Under the pieces are notes generated by a model, which was not told where the DNA came from, did not search any database, and saw only the letters and a program-made list of their open reading frames with translations. DNA of 64,000 nucleotides from Janthinobacterium sp051380735 (GTDB lineage: Bacteria; Pseudomonadota; Gammaproteobacteria; Burkholderiales; Burkholderiaceae_D), in assembly GCF_051380735.1 (NCBI RefSeq), contig NZ_JBNYXQ010000001.1, positions 434,001-498,000 on the forward strand, written 5' to 3'. Both the position numbers and the translations under genes were made by a program. Below are positions 9,108-17,466 of the stretch, piece after piece; positions within the stretch are counted from its first letter, which is position 1; each line of letters starts with the position of its first letter.

Positions 9108-9249
9108 GCGTGACGGCACGGCGGCGGCACGGACTTTTTCCTGAGTCTGCCCGCTGATTCAAGGCAGGACGTCACTTTTTCCAGAACTCCGATACACTCT
9201 CGCAAGAACAGTCCGGCTTGTTCCAGCCACGCTAACGGGAGACCAGTGC

Positions 9250-10203
9250 ATGACCCTAGAAAGACGACGCTTCGGTGTCGCCATCAATGAGCCTCACGCG
9301 GTGGCGGCAGAAGACCACGAGGCCATGAAGCGCCGCTTCGAAGAGCGGATGCAGCAACTGCTCGCCGATGGCACCGACATGCTGGGCATGTCCATGCGCG
9401 CAGCGGCCCTGGGCGCCGGCAAGCGCCTGCGCCCACTGCTGCTGATGACCATTGCGCGCGACCTGGGCTGCAATTCGCCGGTGCTGATCGACGTGGCCTG
9501 CGCGGTGGAACTAGTGCATGCCTCGTCGCTGGTGCTCGACGACATGCCATGCATGGATGACGCCAGGCTGCGCCGCGGCGCACCGGCCATCCACGTCGCG
9601 TATGGCGAGGATGTCGCCATCCTGGCTTCGATCGCCTTGCTCAGCCGCGCGTTTCGCATCATTGCCTCGGCCACCGATCTCGACCCGCTGGTACGCACCA
9701 GCCTGGTGACCGCGCTGGCCGAAGCGATCGGCGCGCAGGGGCTGGCCAAGGGACAATTCCAGGACCTGCACGGCGGCGCCGCGCGCTCGCCCGACGATAT
9801 CGCCATGACCAACCAGCTGAAAACCGGTGTGCTGCTGGGTGCCACGGTCGACATGGCCGCCATCATCGCGCAAAGCGATGCACGCGTGACCCAGTCGCTG
9901 CGTGCCTTTGCGCTCGCCGCCGGCCAGGCTTTCCAGATCCGCGACGACCTCAAGGACCTGCCCGGCAACGACAGCGCGATTACCGGCAAGGACGTCGGCC
10001 TCGATGCGGGCAAGGCCACTCTGCTCACCGCCCTGGGCGTGGACGAGGCGCAGCGCCGCCTGTCGCATCATTTGCAGGAAGCAGACCGCCACCTGCTGGA
10101 CGCAGTCGGCACGCGCCAGGGTACGCGCAGCTTCCTGCACAGTTTTTTTGCCGCCCCTGCCCCCGCTCACGGCACGGCGCAGGAAATGCTGGCCGGCGCA
10201 TGA
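9250..10203 (+). CDS. crtE: Geranylgeranyl diphosphate synthase
   Basis: A 317-residue polyprenyl synthetase that extends isoprenyl diphosphates to C20 geranylgeranyl diphosphate, the entry step of carotenoid synthesis. The first Asp-rich motif is DDMPCMDD at residues 97-104 and the second is DDLKD near 232. The sequence around them (ELVHASSLVLDDMPCMDD, QAFQIRDDL) is typical of CrtE. GGGAGA upstream of the ATG at 9250 serves as ribosome site. It heads the crtEXYIB operon and its stop overlaps the crtX start (ATGA). The 142-bp upstream gap must hold the operon promoter; TACACT at 9193-9198 is a possible -10 without a convincing -35. Confidence 0.95.
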   Translation: MTLERRRFGVAINEPHAVAAEDHEAMKRRFEERMQQLLADGTDMLGMSMRAAALGAGKRLRPLLLMTIARDLGCNSPVLIDVACAVELVHASSLVLDDMPCMDDARLRRGAPAIHVAYGEDVAILASIALLSRAFRIIASATDLDPLVRTSLVTALAEAIGAQGLAKGQFQDLHGGAARSPDDIAMTNQLKTGVLLGATVDMAAIIAQSDARVTQSLRAFALAAGQAFQIRDDLKDLPGNDSAITGKDVGLDAGKATLLTALGVDEAQRRLSHHLQEADRHLLDAVGTRQGTRSFLHSFFAAPAPAHGTAQEMLAGA

Positions 10204-11507
10204 GCCATTTCGGCGTGGTGGCACCAGCCTTTCCCAGCCATTTCAGCGCAATGGAGGCCTTGTCGGCGGCATTGATCGAACGCGGCCACCAGGTCACTTT
10301 TTTCCACCGCGCGGAAGCGGCCGGGTGGCTCGGTGACGCGCGCATCGGCTTTCATGTGCTGGGGCAATCCAGCCACCCGCGCGGCACCCTGGCCGCAGCG
10401 CTGCAGCGCGCCGCCAGCCCCGGCAGCCCGTGGGGCCTGCGCCGCGTGATCGCCGACATGGCAGGCACCACCGACATGTTCTGCCGCGAGCTGCCGGCGG
10501 CCGTGAAAAGCTGTGGCATCGACGTAATCCTGGGCGACCAGATGGAAGCTGCCGCCGGCATGGTGGCGCAAGCGCTGTCGCTGCCCTTCATCTCCGTGGC
10601 CTGCGCGCTGCCGATCAACCGCGAAGCGGGCGTGCCGCTGCCAGTGATGCCGTTTGCCGCAGGTCGTGACGAGCGTGCGCTGCGCATGTGCCAGGGCAGC
10701 AGCGATGTGTATGACTGGCTGATGGCGCCGCACCGGCGCAGCATCGCCGCAAACGCGCAAGCGCTGGGGCTGCCGGCGCGCGATGGCATGCACGACTGGC
10801 TGTCGCCGTTGCTGCAACTGAGCCAGACCGTGGCCGGCTTTGATTTTCCCAGGCAGCAAGCGCCAGCCCAGTTGCATCATGTGGGTCCGCTGCGCGGCGC
10901 GCCGGGCAGCGGCCGCAGAATCGACACCAGCGGCGCACCCGACCTGGCCACGGTGGACCCGCAGCGCCCTTTTATTTTTGCTTCGCTCGGCACCCTGCAA
11001 GGCCACCGCCACGCACTGCTGCTGCGCATCGCCAGGGCTTGCCGGCTGGCCGGCGCGCAACTGCTGGTGGCCCACTGCGGCGGCCTCGATGCAGGCCAGA
11101 GCGAGAAACTGAAACAGGCCGGCGCCACCTGGGTGTGTGCGTTTGCCGACCAGCAGGCCGTGCTGGCACGCGCCGATGCCGTTATCTCGCACGCCGGCCT
11201 GAACACCGTGATGGATGCGGTCGCCGCCGGCACGCCGATTCTGGCCGTGCCGATTGCGTTTGACCAGCCGGGCGTGGCGGCGCGGGTCGAGCATGCGGGC
11301 ATAGGCCTGCGCGCCTCCGCACGCTGGGCCAGGCCGGCGCACATGGCCGCGCAATTGCGCCGCCTGCTCGACGAACCGGCCTTTGCCCGCCGCTGCACCG
11401 AGCTGGCCGGCGCCGTACGCACGGCTGGCGGCACGGCGCGTGCAGCAAGCCTGATCGAAGCAGCGCTGCAGCCATCTGGCCAGGGCGCGGGAGCGGCGCA
11501 TGCGTGA
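10200..11507 (+). CDS. crtX: Zeaxanthin glucosyltransferase
   Basis: A 435-residue GT1-family glycosyltransferase that adds glucose from UDP-glucose to the hydroxyl groups of zeaxanthin. The N-terminus MSHFGVVAPAFPSHFSAMEAL is typical of CrtX. The C-terminal nucleotide-sugar domain has ISHAGLNTVMDAVAAGTPIL (His-Ala-Gly near 331) and the downstream FDQPGVAARV. The gene overlaps crtE by 4 bp (ATGA) and crtY by 8 bp, indicating translational coupling. Its presence predicts that the end product is a glycosylated, more polar carotenoid. Confidence 0.92.
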   Translation: MSHFGVVAPAFPSHFSAMEALSAALIERGHQVTFFHRAEAAGWLGDARIGFHVLGQSSHPRGTLAAALQRAASPGSPWGLRRVIADMAGTTDMFCRELPAAVKSCGIDVILGDQMEAAAGMVAQALSLPFISVACALPINREAGVPLPVMPFAAGRDERALRMCQGSSDVYDWLMAPHRRSIAANAQALGLPARDGMHDWLSPLLQLSQTVAGFDFPRQQAPAQLHHVGPLRGAPGSGRRIDTSGAPDLATVDPQRPFIFASLGTLQGHRHALLLRIARACRLAGAQLLVAHCGGLDAGQSEKLKQAGATWVCAFADQQAVLARADAVISHAGLNTVMDAVAAGTPILAVPIAFDQPGVAARVEHAGIGLRASARWARPAHMAAQLRRLLDEPAFARRCTELAGAVRTAGGTARAASLIEAALQPSGQGAGAAHA

Positions 11508-12696
11508 ATCCGGGCAAGCAAGCAACGCCGCACACTACGATGTGATCCTGGTGGGCGGCGGCCTGGCCAATAGCCTGATCGCCTGGCGCCTGCGCACGCA
11601 GCGCCCGGAACTGCGCATCTTGCTGATCGAGCGCGATGCCCGGCTGGGTGGTAACCATACGTGGTCCTTCCATGACGGCGACCTCAGTGCCGCCCAGCAT
11701 GCATGGCTGGCGCCGCTGACAGCTGCGCGCTGGCCCCGTTACGAGGTCATCTTTCCGCAGCATGCACGCACCCTGGAAAGCGGCTACGCCAGCATTGCCT
11801 CGCAGGATTTTGCGCGCGTGATCGCGCAAGCGCTGGGCGATGCGCTGCGGCTGGACACGCCGATACAGGCCCTCACGCCCACCAGCGTGCACCTGGCCGA
11901 TGGCGAAATGCTGCAGGCGCGCGCCGTGATCGACGGACGCGGTATGCGCCATAGCCCCCACCTGGCGCTCGGCTACCAGACCTTTCTGGGCCAGGAAGTG
12001 CGGCTGGCCGCGCCGCATGGTTTGACCGCCCCCATCATCATGGACGCCAGCGTCGAGCAGCAAGGCGGCTACCGCTTCGTCTACGTGCTGCCGTTCGGCC
12101 CGGACCGGGTGCTGATCGAAGACACGCATTATGTTGATACCAGCGCCTGGGAGCCCGAACGCCTGCGCGCCAATATCGCAGACTATGCCGGCGCGCGCGG
12201 CTGGCGCATCGCCGAAGTGCTGCGCGAAGAACACGGCTCGCTGCCGATCGTGCTGGCTGGCGATGTCGACCGTTTCTGGAGCGACCTGCAGGGCCAGCCC
12301 TGTTCCGGCCTGCGCGCCGGCCTGTTCCACCCGACCACCGGTTATTCGCTGCCGCACGCGGTGCGCCTGGCCGAGCGCATCGCCGCGCTGCCCATTCTGG
12401 ACGCTGCCACGCTGTTCGACACCATCCGCAGCAATGCCTTGCAGGAATGGCGGGGCCAGCGTTTTTTTCGCCTGCTCAACCGCATGCTGTTCCTGGCTGG
12501 CGAGGCGGACCACCGCTGGCGCGTGATGCGCCGCTTCTACCATTTGCCATCGCCGCTGATCGCGCGCTTTTATGCGGGCCGGCTGACCCTGGCCGATCAG
12601 GTGCGCCTGGTGTCGGGCAAGCCACCGGTGCCGGTGGTGCAGGCGATCAAGGCAGCACTCCAATTCCACCCTCATCAAATCAGGAAACCTGAATGA
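11500..12696 (+). CDS. crtY: Lycopene beta-cyclase
   Basis: A 398-residue FAD-dependent CrtY-type cyclase that forms both beta-rings of beta-carotene from lycopene at the membrane. The dinucleotide-binding motif VGGGLANSLIAWRL lies at residues 17-30. GGNHTWSFHD follows near residue 50 and is characteristic of the family, as is GLFHPTTGYSLPHAV near 274. The length is normal. It overlaps crtX by 8 bp and crtI by 4 bp. Confidence 0.95.
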   Translation: MRESGQASNAAHYDVILVGGGLANSLIAWRLRTQRPELRILLIERDARLGGNHTWSFHDGDLSAAQHAWLAPLTAARWPRYEVIFPQHARTLESGYASIASQDFARVIAQALGDALRLDTPIQALTPTSVHLADGEMLQARAVIDGRGMRHSPHLALGYQTFLGQEVRLAAPHGLTAPIIMDASVEQQGGYRFVYVLPFGPDRVLIEDTHYVDTSAWEPERLRANIADYAGARGWRIAEVLREEHGSLPIVLAGDVDRFWSDLQGQPCSGLRAGLFHPTTGYSLPHAVRLAERIAALPILDAATLFDTIRSNALQEWRGQRFFRLLNRMLFLAGEADHRWRVMRRFYHLPSPLIARFYAGRLTLADQVRLVSGKPPVPVVQAIKAALQFHPHQIRKPE

Positions 12697-14183
12697 ACAA
12701 TGCAAAACAAGCGGTGGTCATCGGCGCCGGCTTTGGCGGCCTGGCGCTGGCCATCCGGCTGCAGGCGGCCGGCATGCAAACGACCTTGCTGGAAAAACGC
12801 GACAAGCCGGGCGGGCGCGCCTATGTGTATGAGGACCAGGGCTTCGTGTTTGACGCCGGCCCCACGGTGATCACCGATCCGACCGCGCTCGAGGAGCTGT
12901 TCACGGTGGCCGGCAAGAAGATGTCGGACTACGTCGAGATGCTGCCGGTGGCGCCGTTCTACCGTCTGTGCTGGGAAGACGGCCACCATTTTGATTATGT
13001 CAACGATCAGGAATCGCTGGACCGCCAGATCCATGCGCGCAACCCGAAGGACGTGGCGGGCTACCAACGCTTCCTGGCCTATTCCAATGCCGTGTTCGAG
13101 GAAGGCTACCTGAAGCTGGGCGCCGTGCCCTTCCTGTCGTTTCGCGACATGATTTCCGCCGGGCCGCAGCTGGCCAAGCTGCAGGCCTGGCGCAGCGTCT
13201 ACAGCATGGTCTCGCGCTTTATCGAAGACGACCATCTGCGCCAGGCGTTTTCGTTCCACTCGCTGCTGGTGGGCGGCAATCCGTTTGCCACCTCGTCGAT
13301 CTACACCCTGATCCACGCGCTGGAACGACGCTGGGGCGTATGGTTCCCGCGCGGCGGCACCGGCGCGCTGATCCTGGCACTGGTGCGTTTGTTCGAAGAC
13401 CTGGGCGGACGGATTGAACTCAATGCGTCAGTAGCGCGCATCGACACCAGCGGCAACCAGGCTACCGGCGTGCGCCTGGAGGACGGCCGCGTGTTTCCGG
13501 CGCAGATGGTGGCCTCGAACGCCGACGTGGTGCACACTTACGGCTCGCTGCTGGGTCACCACCCGCGCGGCGTGTCCGAAGCGGCGTCCCTGAGCAAGAA
13601 GCGCTTTTCCAATTCGCTGTTTGTGCTGTATTTCGGCCTCAACCATCACCATGAACAGCTGCGCCACCACACGGTGTGCTTCGGCCCGCGCTACGAAGGC
13701 CTGATCAAGGATATCTTCAAGGGCCAGCGACTGGCCGACGATTTTTCGCTGTACCTGCATGCGCCGTGCGTGACCGATCCGTCGCTGGCGCCACCGGGTT
13801 GCGGCAGCCACTATGTGCTGGCGCCCGTGCCGCACCTGGGCAATGCCGATATCGACTGGGCGGTGGAAGGGCCGCGTTACCGCGACCGCATCTTTGACTA
13901 TCTCGAAGAACGCTATATGCCGGGCTTGCGCAGCCAGCTCGTAACCAGCCGCATCTTCACGCCGCATGACTTCCGCGATGAGCTCAACGCCCACGTGGGT
14001 TCGGCCTTTTCGCTCGAACCCATCCTCACCCAAAGCGCCTGGTTCCGGCCGCACAACCGCGACCGCGACGTCACAAATCTGTACCTGGTTGGTGCCGGCA
14101 CCCATCCAGGCGCCGGCGTGCCGGGCGTGATCGGTTCGGCCAAGGCGACGGCCGGCCTGATGCTGGCGGACGCGGCACGATGA
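12693..14183 (+). CDS. crtI: Phytoene desaturase (lycopene-forming)
   Basis: A 496-residue CrtI-type FAD-dependent desaturase that converts phytoene to lycopene through successive dehydrogenations. The N-terminal Rossmann motif VVIGAGFGGLALAIRLQ spans residues 8-24 and DAGPTVITDP follows near 55. The C-terminal signature GAGTHPGAGVPGV lies near 468. Typical length. The gene overlaps its neighbours on both sides with ATGA junctions, so crtY, crtI and crtB should be translated together. Confidence 0.96.
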   Translation: MNNAKQAVVIGAGFGGLALAIRLQAAGMQTTLLEKRDKPGGRAYVYEDQGFVFDAGPTVITDPTALEELFTVAGKKMSDYVEMLPVAPFYRLCWEDGHHFDYVNDQESLDRQIHARNPKDVAGYQRFLAYSNAVFEEGYLKLGAVPFLSFRDMISAGPQLAKLQAWRSVYSMVSRFIEDDHLRQAFSFHSLLVGGNPFATSSIYTLIHALERRWGVWFPRGGTGALILALVRLFEDLGGRIELNASVARIDTSGNQATGVRLEDGRVFPAQMVASNADVVHTYGSLLGHHPRGVSEAASLSKKRFSNSLFVLYFGLNHHHEQLRHHTVCFGPRYEGLIKDIFKGQRLADDFSLYLHAPCVTDPSLAPPGCGSHYVLAPVPHLGNADIDWAVEGPRYRDRIFDYLEERYMPGLRSQLVTSRIFTPHDFRDELNAHVGSAFSLEPILTQSAWFRPHNRDRDVTNLYLVGAGTHPGAGVPGVIGSAKATAGLMLADAAR

Positions 14184-15148
14184 GCGAGGCGCTGCTGGCA
14201 CACGCTACCAATACCATCGCGGTGGGCTCGAAAAGTTTTGCCGCTGCGGCGCGCCTGTTTGCACCCGAGGTGCGGCGCAGCGTGCTGATGCTGTATGCCT
14301 GGTGCCGCCATTGCGACGACGTGGTCGACGGCCAGGAACTGGGTTTTGCTGCGGTGGCGCATGCGCACAAGGATGCTGCCGCCACTGCCCTGGCGCAGCT
14401 GGAGGCGCAGACGCGCCAGGCGTACACGGGGGTGCCCATGCAGGAGCCGGCCTTTGCCGCCTTCCAGGAAGTGGCGCTGCGCTGCGCGATCGCGCCGCAA
14501 TATGCGTTCGACCACCTGGCCGGTTTTGCGATGGACGTACAACAGGCGCACTACGAAACGCTGGACGACACCCTGCGCTACAGCTATCACGTGGCCGGCG
14601 TGGTCGGCCTGATGATGGCCACCATCATGGGGGCGAAACAGCCGGCCGTGCTGGACCGCGCTTGCGATCTGGGCATCGCCTTTCAGCTGACTAATATCGC
14701 GCGCGACATCGTCGACGATGCGCAGATCGACCGCTGCTACCTGCCGGCGCAATGGCTGCGCGAGGCCGGCATTGCCCACAATGAGCTGGCGCTGCCGCAG
14801 CACCGCGCCGCGCTGGCCAGGGTGGCGGCGCGCCTGGTCGACCAGGCGGAACCATATTATGCGTCGGCGAGCGCTGGCCTTGCCGCCCTGCCCCTGCGTT
14901 CGGCATGGGCCATCGCTACGGCGCAGCGCGTGTATCGCCAGATCGGCATCGAAGTGAAGGCGCGCGGCGCGAGCGCGTGGGACCAACGGGTGGGCACGTC
15001 GCGCGCCACCAAGCTGTGGCTGCTGGTGCGCGGCGGCGTCGACGCGCTGGCCTCGCGCTTCAGGAAGACGGCGTTGCCGCGTCCTGCTGCTTTGTGGCAG
15101 CGGCCTCACGCAACGGACCGCCATGCAGCGCCTGCAGTTGCCGTTTGA
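14180..15148 (+). CDS. crtB: Phytoene synthase
   Basis: A 322-residue squalene/phytoene synthase that condenses two geranylgeranyl diphosphates to phytoene. The two Mg-binding Asp clusters are DDVVD (residues 46-50) and DIVDD (176-180, within NIARDIVDDAQIDRCYLP). The start overlaps crtI (ATGA). The last 89 bp overlap crtZ on the opposite strand, so the poorly conserved C-terminal tail is encoded antisense to the crtZ tail. It is the last gene of the crtEXYIB transcript. Confidence 0.95.
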   Translation: MSEALLAHATNTIAVGSKSFAAAARLFAPEVRRSVLMLYAWCRHCDDVVDGQELGFAAVAHAHKDAAATALAQLEAQTRQAYTGVPMQEPAFAAFQEVALRCAIAPQYAFDHLAGFAMDVQQAHYETLDDTLRYSYHVAGVVGLMMATIMGAKQPAVLDRACDLGIAFQLTNIARDIVDDAQIDRCYLPAQWLREAGIAHNELALPQHRAALARVAARLVDQAEPYYASASAGLAALPLRSAWAIATAQRVYRQIGIEVKARGASAWDQRVGTSRATKLWLLVRGGVDALASRFRKTALPRPAALWQRPHATDRHAAPAVAV

Positions 15149-15578
15149 GTTGCGTGACCGGCGGCGCATACAGGAAGCCGAACGAAACGGCGCCGTCCTT
15201 GCCATGCACGGCGTGGTGCATGCGGTGCGCCTGGTACAGGCGCTTCAGGTAGCCGCTCCTGGGCACGTATTGAAACGGCCAGCGCTGGTGCACCAGGCCA
15301 TCGTGGGCAATAAAGTACAGCATGCCGTAGACGGTCATGCCGGCGCCTATCCATTCGAGCGGATGGCGCCCTTCCGTGCCAAGATAGATCAGCACGACGG
15401 CGATGCCGGCAAAGACGACGGCATACAAATCGTTTTTTTCGAACCAGCCGGTACGCGGTTCGTGGTGGGAACGGTGCCAGCCCCAGCCAAAACCGTGCAT
15501 CACATATTTATGCGCGACCACCGAGAACAGCTCCATGAACACCACGGTGGCCAGCACGATCAATGCATTGATTAACAT
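15060..15578 (-). CDS. crtZ: Beta-carotene hydroxylase
   Basis: A 172-residue membrane di-iron hydroxylase of the fatty-acid-hydroxylase superfamily that makes zeaxanthin from beta-carotene. All four His clusters are present: HKYVMH (23-28), HRSHH (35-39), HDGLVH (92-97) and HRMHH (118-122). It lies on the opposite strand, convergent with and overlapping crtB by 89 bp, as in Pantoea-type clusters. Its start is only 26 bp from the divergent DUF2141 gene, so its promoter must lie within that gene or overlap its leader. No clear Shine-Dalgarno precedes the ATG. Confidence 0.95.
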   Translation of the reverse strand: MLINALIVLATVVFMELFSVVAHKYVMHGFGWGWHRSHHEPRTGWFEKNDLYAVVFAGIAVVLIYLGTEGRHPLEWIGAGMTVYGMLYFIAHDGLVHQRWPFQYVPRSGYLKRLYQAHRMHHAVHGKDGAVSFGFLYAPPVTQLKRQLQALHGGPLREAAATKQQDAATPSS

Positions 15579-15604
15579 TTGTTTTTAACAGGAGTGACAA
15601 AAAG

Positions 15605-16063
15605 ATGAACAAGCCTACCATAGCAGCGCCCACACACCGCACAATCGCTTCCACCGTGGCCGCCGCAGCCCTGCTGTGCACCACCCTGCTGGCCACCGGT
15701 GCGGCGCTGGCCGGCACCATCGAAGTCCACGTGACCAACATCAGCAACACCAAGGGCCAGATCCGCGTGGCCGTCTGCGATCAGGAACGCTTCCTGAAGC
15801 AATGCGTGCATACGGCCTCGGCGCCGGCACAAGCGGGCGAGACCGTGCTGAAGGTGTCCGGCGTGCCGGCCGGTACCTGGGCCGTGCTGGCCTACCACGA
15901 TGAAAACGACAACGCCGAACTCGATCGCAACATGCTGGGTATCCCCAAGGAAGACTACGGCTTCAGCCGCGACGCGGCCAGCCGCTTCGGCCCGCCGAAG
16001 TTTGCCGACGCGGCCATCACGGTGGAAGACGGCGACATGGCGGTGAAGATCAAGCTGCACTGA
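15605..16063 (+). CDS. DUF2141 domain exported protein
   Basis: A 152-residue exported protein. A signal peptide with a long N-region is followed by a hydrophobic stretch (AAAALLCTTLLATGAALAG) ending near residue 37. The mature part (TIEVHVTNISNTKGQIRVAV, WAVLAYHDENDNAELDRN) matches the DUF2141 pattern, a small beta-sandwich of unknown function. Genes of this family recur beside carotenoid clusters, so a role in pigment handling is possible but unproven. A good ribosome site (AGGAG) precedes the ATG. It is divergent from crtZ and its stop overlaps the next ATG (TGATG). Confidence 0.8.
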   Translation: MNKPTIAAPTHRTIASTVAAAALLCTTLLATGAALAGTIEVHVTNISNTKGQIRVAVCDQERFLKQCVHTASAPAQAGETVLKVSGVPAGTWAVLAYHDENDNAELDRNMLGIPKEDYGFSRDAASRFGPPKFADAAITVEDGDMAVKIKLH

Positions 16064-16422
16064 TGCGCAAGGCTGCGATGCCGTATTTCGTTCTGGCCCT
16101 GTTTGCCTTGCTGTATCTTGCCGCCACGGTGCTGGTCCAGTTGCCGCCGCTGGTCGCTGCCGTGTATGGCGTGATGAGCCTGACCTGCTTTGCCGTCTAC
16201 GCCATCGACAAGCGCGCCGCGCGTGCCAACACCTGGCGCACGCCGGAAAAAACCTTGTGGCTGCTGGGACTGTTGTGCGGCTGGCCGGGCGCCCTGCTGG
16301 CCCAACAATGGCTGCGCCACAAGAACGCCAAGCGCTCGTTCCAGGTGGTGTTCTGGATCACCGTGCTGGTCAATATGATGGGCTTTGCGTGGATGACGCT
16401 GCAGTACGCGCAGGCGGTGTAA
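16063..16422 (+). CDS. DUF1294 family membrane protein
   Basis: A 119-residue membrane protein with about four hydrophobic helices. The segments YAIDKRAARANTWRTPEKTL and WLLGLLCGWPGALLAQQWLRH are typical of DUF1294, a family of small inner-membrane proteins of unknown function sometimes fused to cold-shock domains; no such fusion is present here. The start codon overlaps the stop of the DUF2141 gene, so the two are cotranscribed. Confidence 0.8.
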   Translation: MRKAAMPYFVLALFALLYLAATVLVQLPPLVAAVYGVMSLTCFAVYAIDKRAARANTWRTPEKTLWLLGLLCGWPGALLAQQWLRHKNAKRSFQVVFWITVLVNMMGFAWMTLQYAQAV

Positions 16423-16424
16423 CG

Positions 16425-17168
16425 TCAGACTGGCGTCTTGAATATCGGGTCCACGATGAACTGCTGAGCTTTAATTCGCAAGGTACGCTCTTCGTCCAGC
16501 TCGGCGCGCGTTTCGCCCAGTTCTTCGCGTTCGGCTTCCAGTTCCAGGCGCGCGGTGGCCAGTTCGGTTTCCACGCGGGTCAGGGTTTCCAGTTTCAGCT
16601 GGGCCGCGATCAGGTCGGCGCGCGCCGTTTCGGCCGCCGCTTCCAGGCGCGGTATGCCTTCGAGCCTGAACTGCGCCTTGGCCAGGTCCATGCGTGCCTG
16701 CTCGGCCGCTTCTTCCAGGCGTGGCAAGCCTTCCAGCCGTAGCTGGGCCTTGGCCAGGTCGGTGCGGGCCTGGTTCGCTACCTGGCGCTCGCGCTCGAGT
16801 TCGGCGCGCAAGGTTTCCAGCTCGGCCGCCTGCAAGTCGAGCAGCTCTTGCTGGCGCTCGTTCTCGCTGGCCAGGTCCATCAATTCCTGTTGATTGTCAT
16901 TCATCTCGGCGTCATGCGCAGTCTGGCTGGCGTTCAGTTCCTGTCCTACGAAATCAAGTATGGCCTGGCGCAGCACGGGCGACAGTTCGGCTGCGGCGGC
17001 GAGCTTGCGCTGCGCGCCGGCCTTGCGCCTTTGCCACAGCTTGCTGATGGTGCCCAGGCAGGCGCCGCCACCCAGTTTTTCGCGCAGCGCGCGCACCGTG
17101 ATGGGCAGGCCCTCGGCCGCCATCGCGTCCATCGCCGCATTGATCTGTTCTGCGCTTGCTTTTGCCAT
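16425..17168 (-). CDS. KfrA-like DNA-binding coiled-coil protein
   Basis: A 247-residue protein with an N-terminal KfrA_N-type DNA-binding region (about residues 1-60; AAEGLPITVRALREKLGGG then LGTISKLWQRRK). A long, highly charged helical region rich in Glu, Ala, Leu and Arg follows, with visible heptad and about 22-residue repeats (TDLAKAQLRLEGLPRLEEAA, then MDLAKAQFRLEGIPRLEAAA). KfrA of IncP plasmids is an autoregulated DNA-binding coiled-coil protein; chromosomal relatives are poorly understood. I chose the ATG at 17168 because upstream alternatives lack conservation. The gene is convergent with the DUF1294 gene. Confidence 0.75.
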   Translation of the reverse strand: MAKASAEQINAAMDAMAAEGLPITVRALREKLGGGACLGTISKLWQRRKAGAQRKLAAAAELSPVLRQAILDFVGQELNASQTAHDAEMNDNQQELMDLASENERQQELLDLQAAELETLRAELERERQVANQARTDLAKAQLRLEGLPRLEEAAEQARMDLAKAQFRLEGIPRLEAAAETARADLIAAQLKLETLTRVETELATARLELEAEREELGETRAELDEERTLRIKAQQFIVDPIFKTPV

Positions 17169-17315
17169 GTTTGTTCTCGTCCGGGTTGCCTGCGGCTGGA
17201 AAGCCGCATTGCTCAGGGGCATCATACTATTCCAGCGGGGCACCTGGCGTAAAGTATTTCAGAAAAGAAATTCCAATTACATAACAAAGTCAGATCCAGG
17301 CACAGCCTGTGCAAT

Positions 17316-17466
17316 TTAACGCGTAACAAAATCGTAGCGAGCGGCAGCGAGGCTCGGCGCCCCCGTTGGGCTAAAAAGCGCAGCTGTGCGAATGCACGGG
17401 GCCGCCGAGGCAGTGAGCATCGCAGGCCGCAATTCGCGACGCGCAGCAGGTTTTGTTAGACGTTAA
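17316..17466 (+). repeat. Imperfect palindromic repeat, copy A
   Basis: The element is bounded by inverted arms TTAACGnnTAACAAAA (17316-17331) and its inverse TTTTGTTAnnCGTTAA (17451-17466). Its interior shares blocks with copy B at 35200-35315 read on the opposite strand: GCGAGCGGCAG, AGCGCAGCTGTGCG, ATGCAC, CAGTGAGCATCGCAGGCCGC and CGCGACGCGCAG. An inner hairpin GTGC-GAAT-GCAC is present. Relative to B it carries extra G+C-rich bases near 17398-17411 and 17350-17374. It lies between two minus-strand genes, and its right arm includes the stop codon of the Lon-domain gene. Confidence 0.7.

Noticed and set aside
9108..9249. Light- or B12-responsive operator before crtE
   Set aside because: Such control is common for carotenoid operons, but no regulator gene is adjacent and I could not identify an operator palindrome.
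17316..17466. Integron attC site
   Set aside because: On the minus strand the left boundary GTCTAAC fits the attC outer box, but the other end reads GTTACGC, which does not fit GTTRRRY. The related copy B has no such boxes and no integrase or cassette array is nearby.
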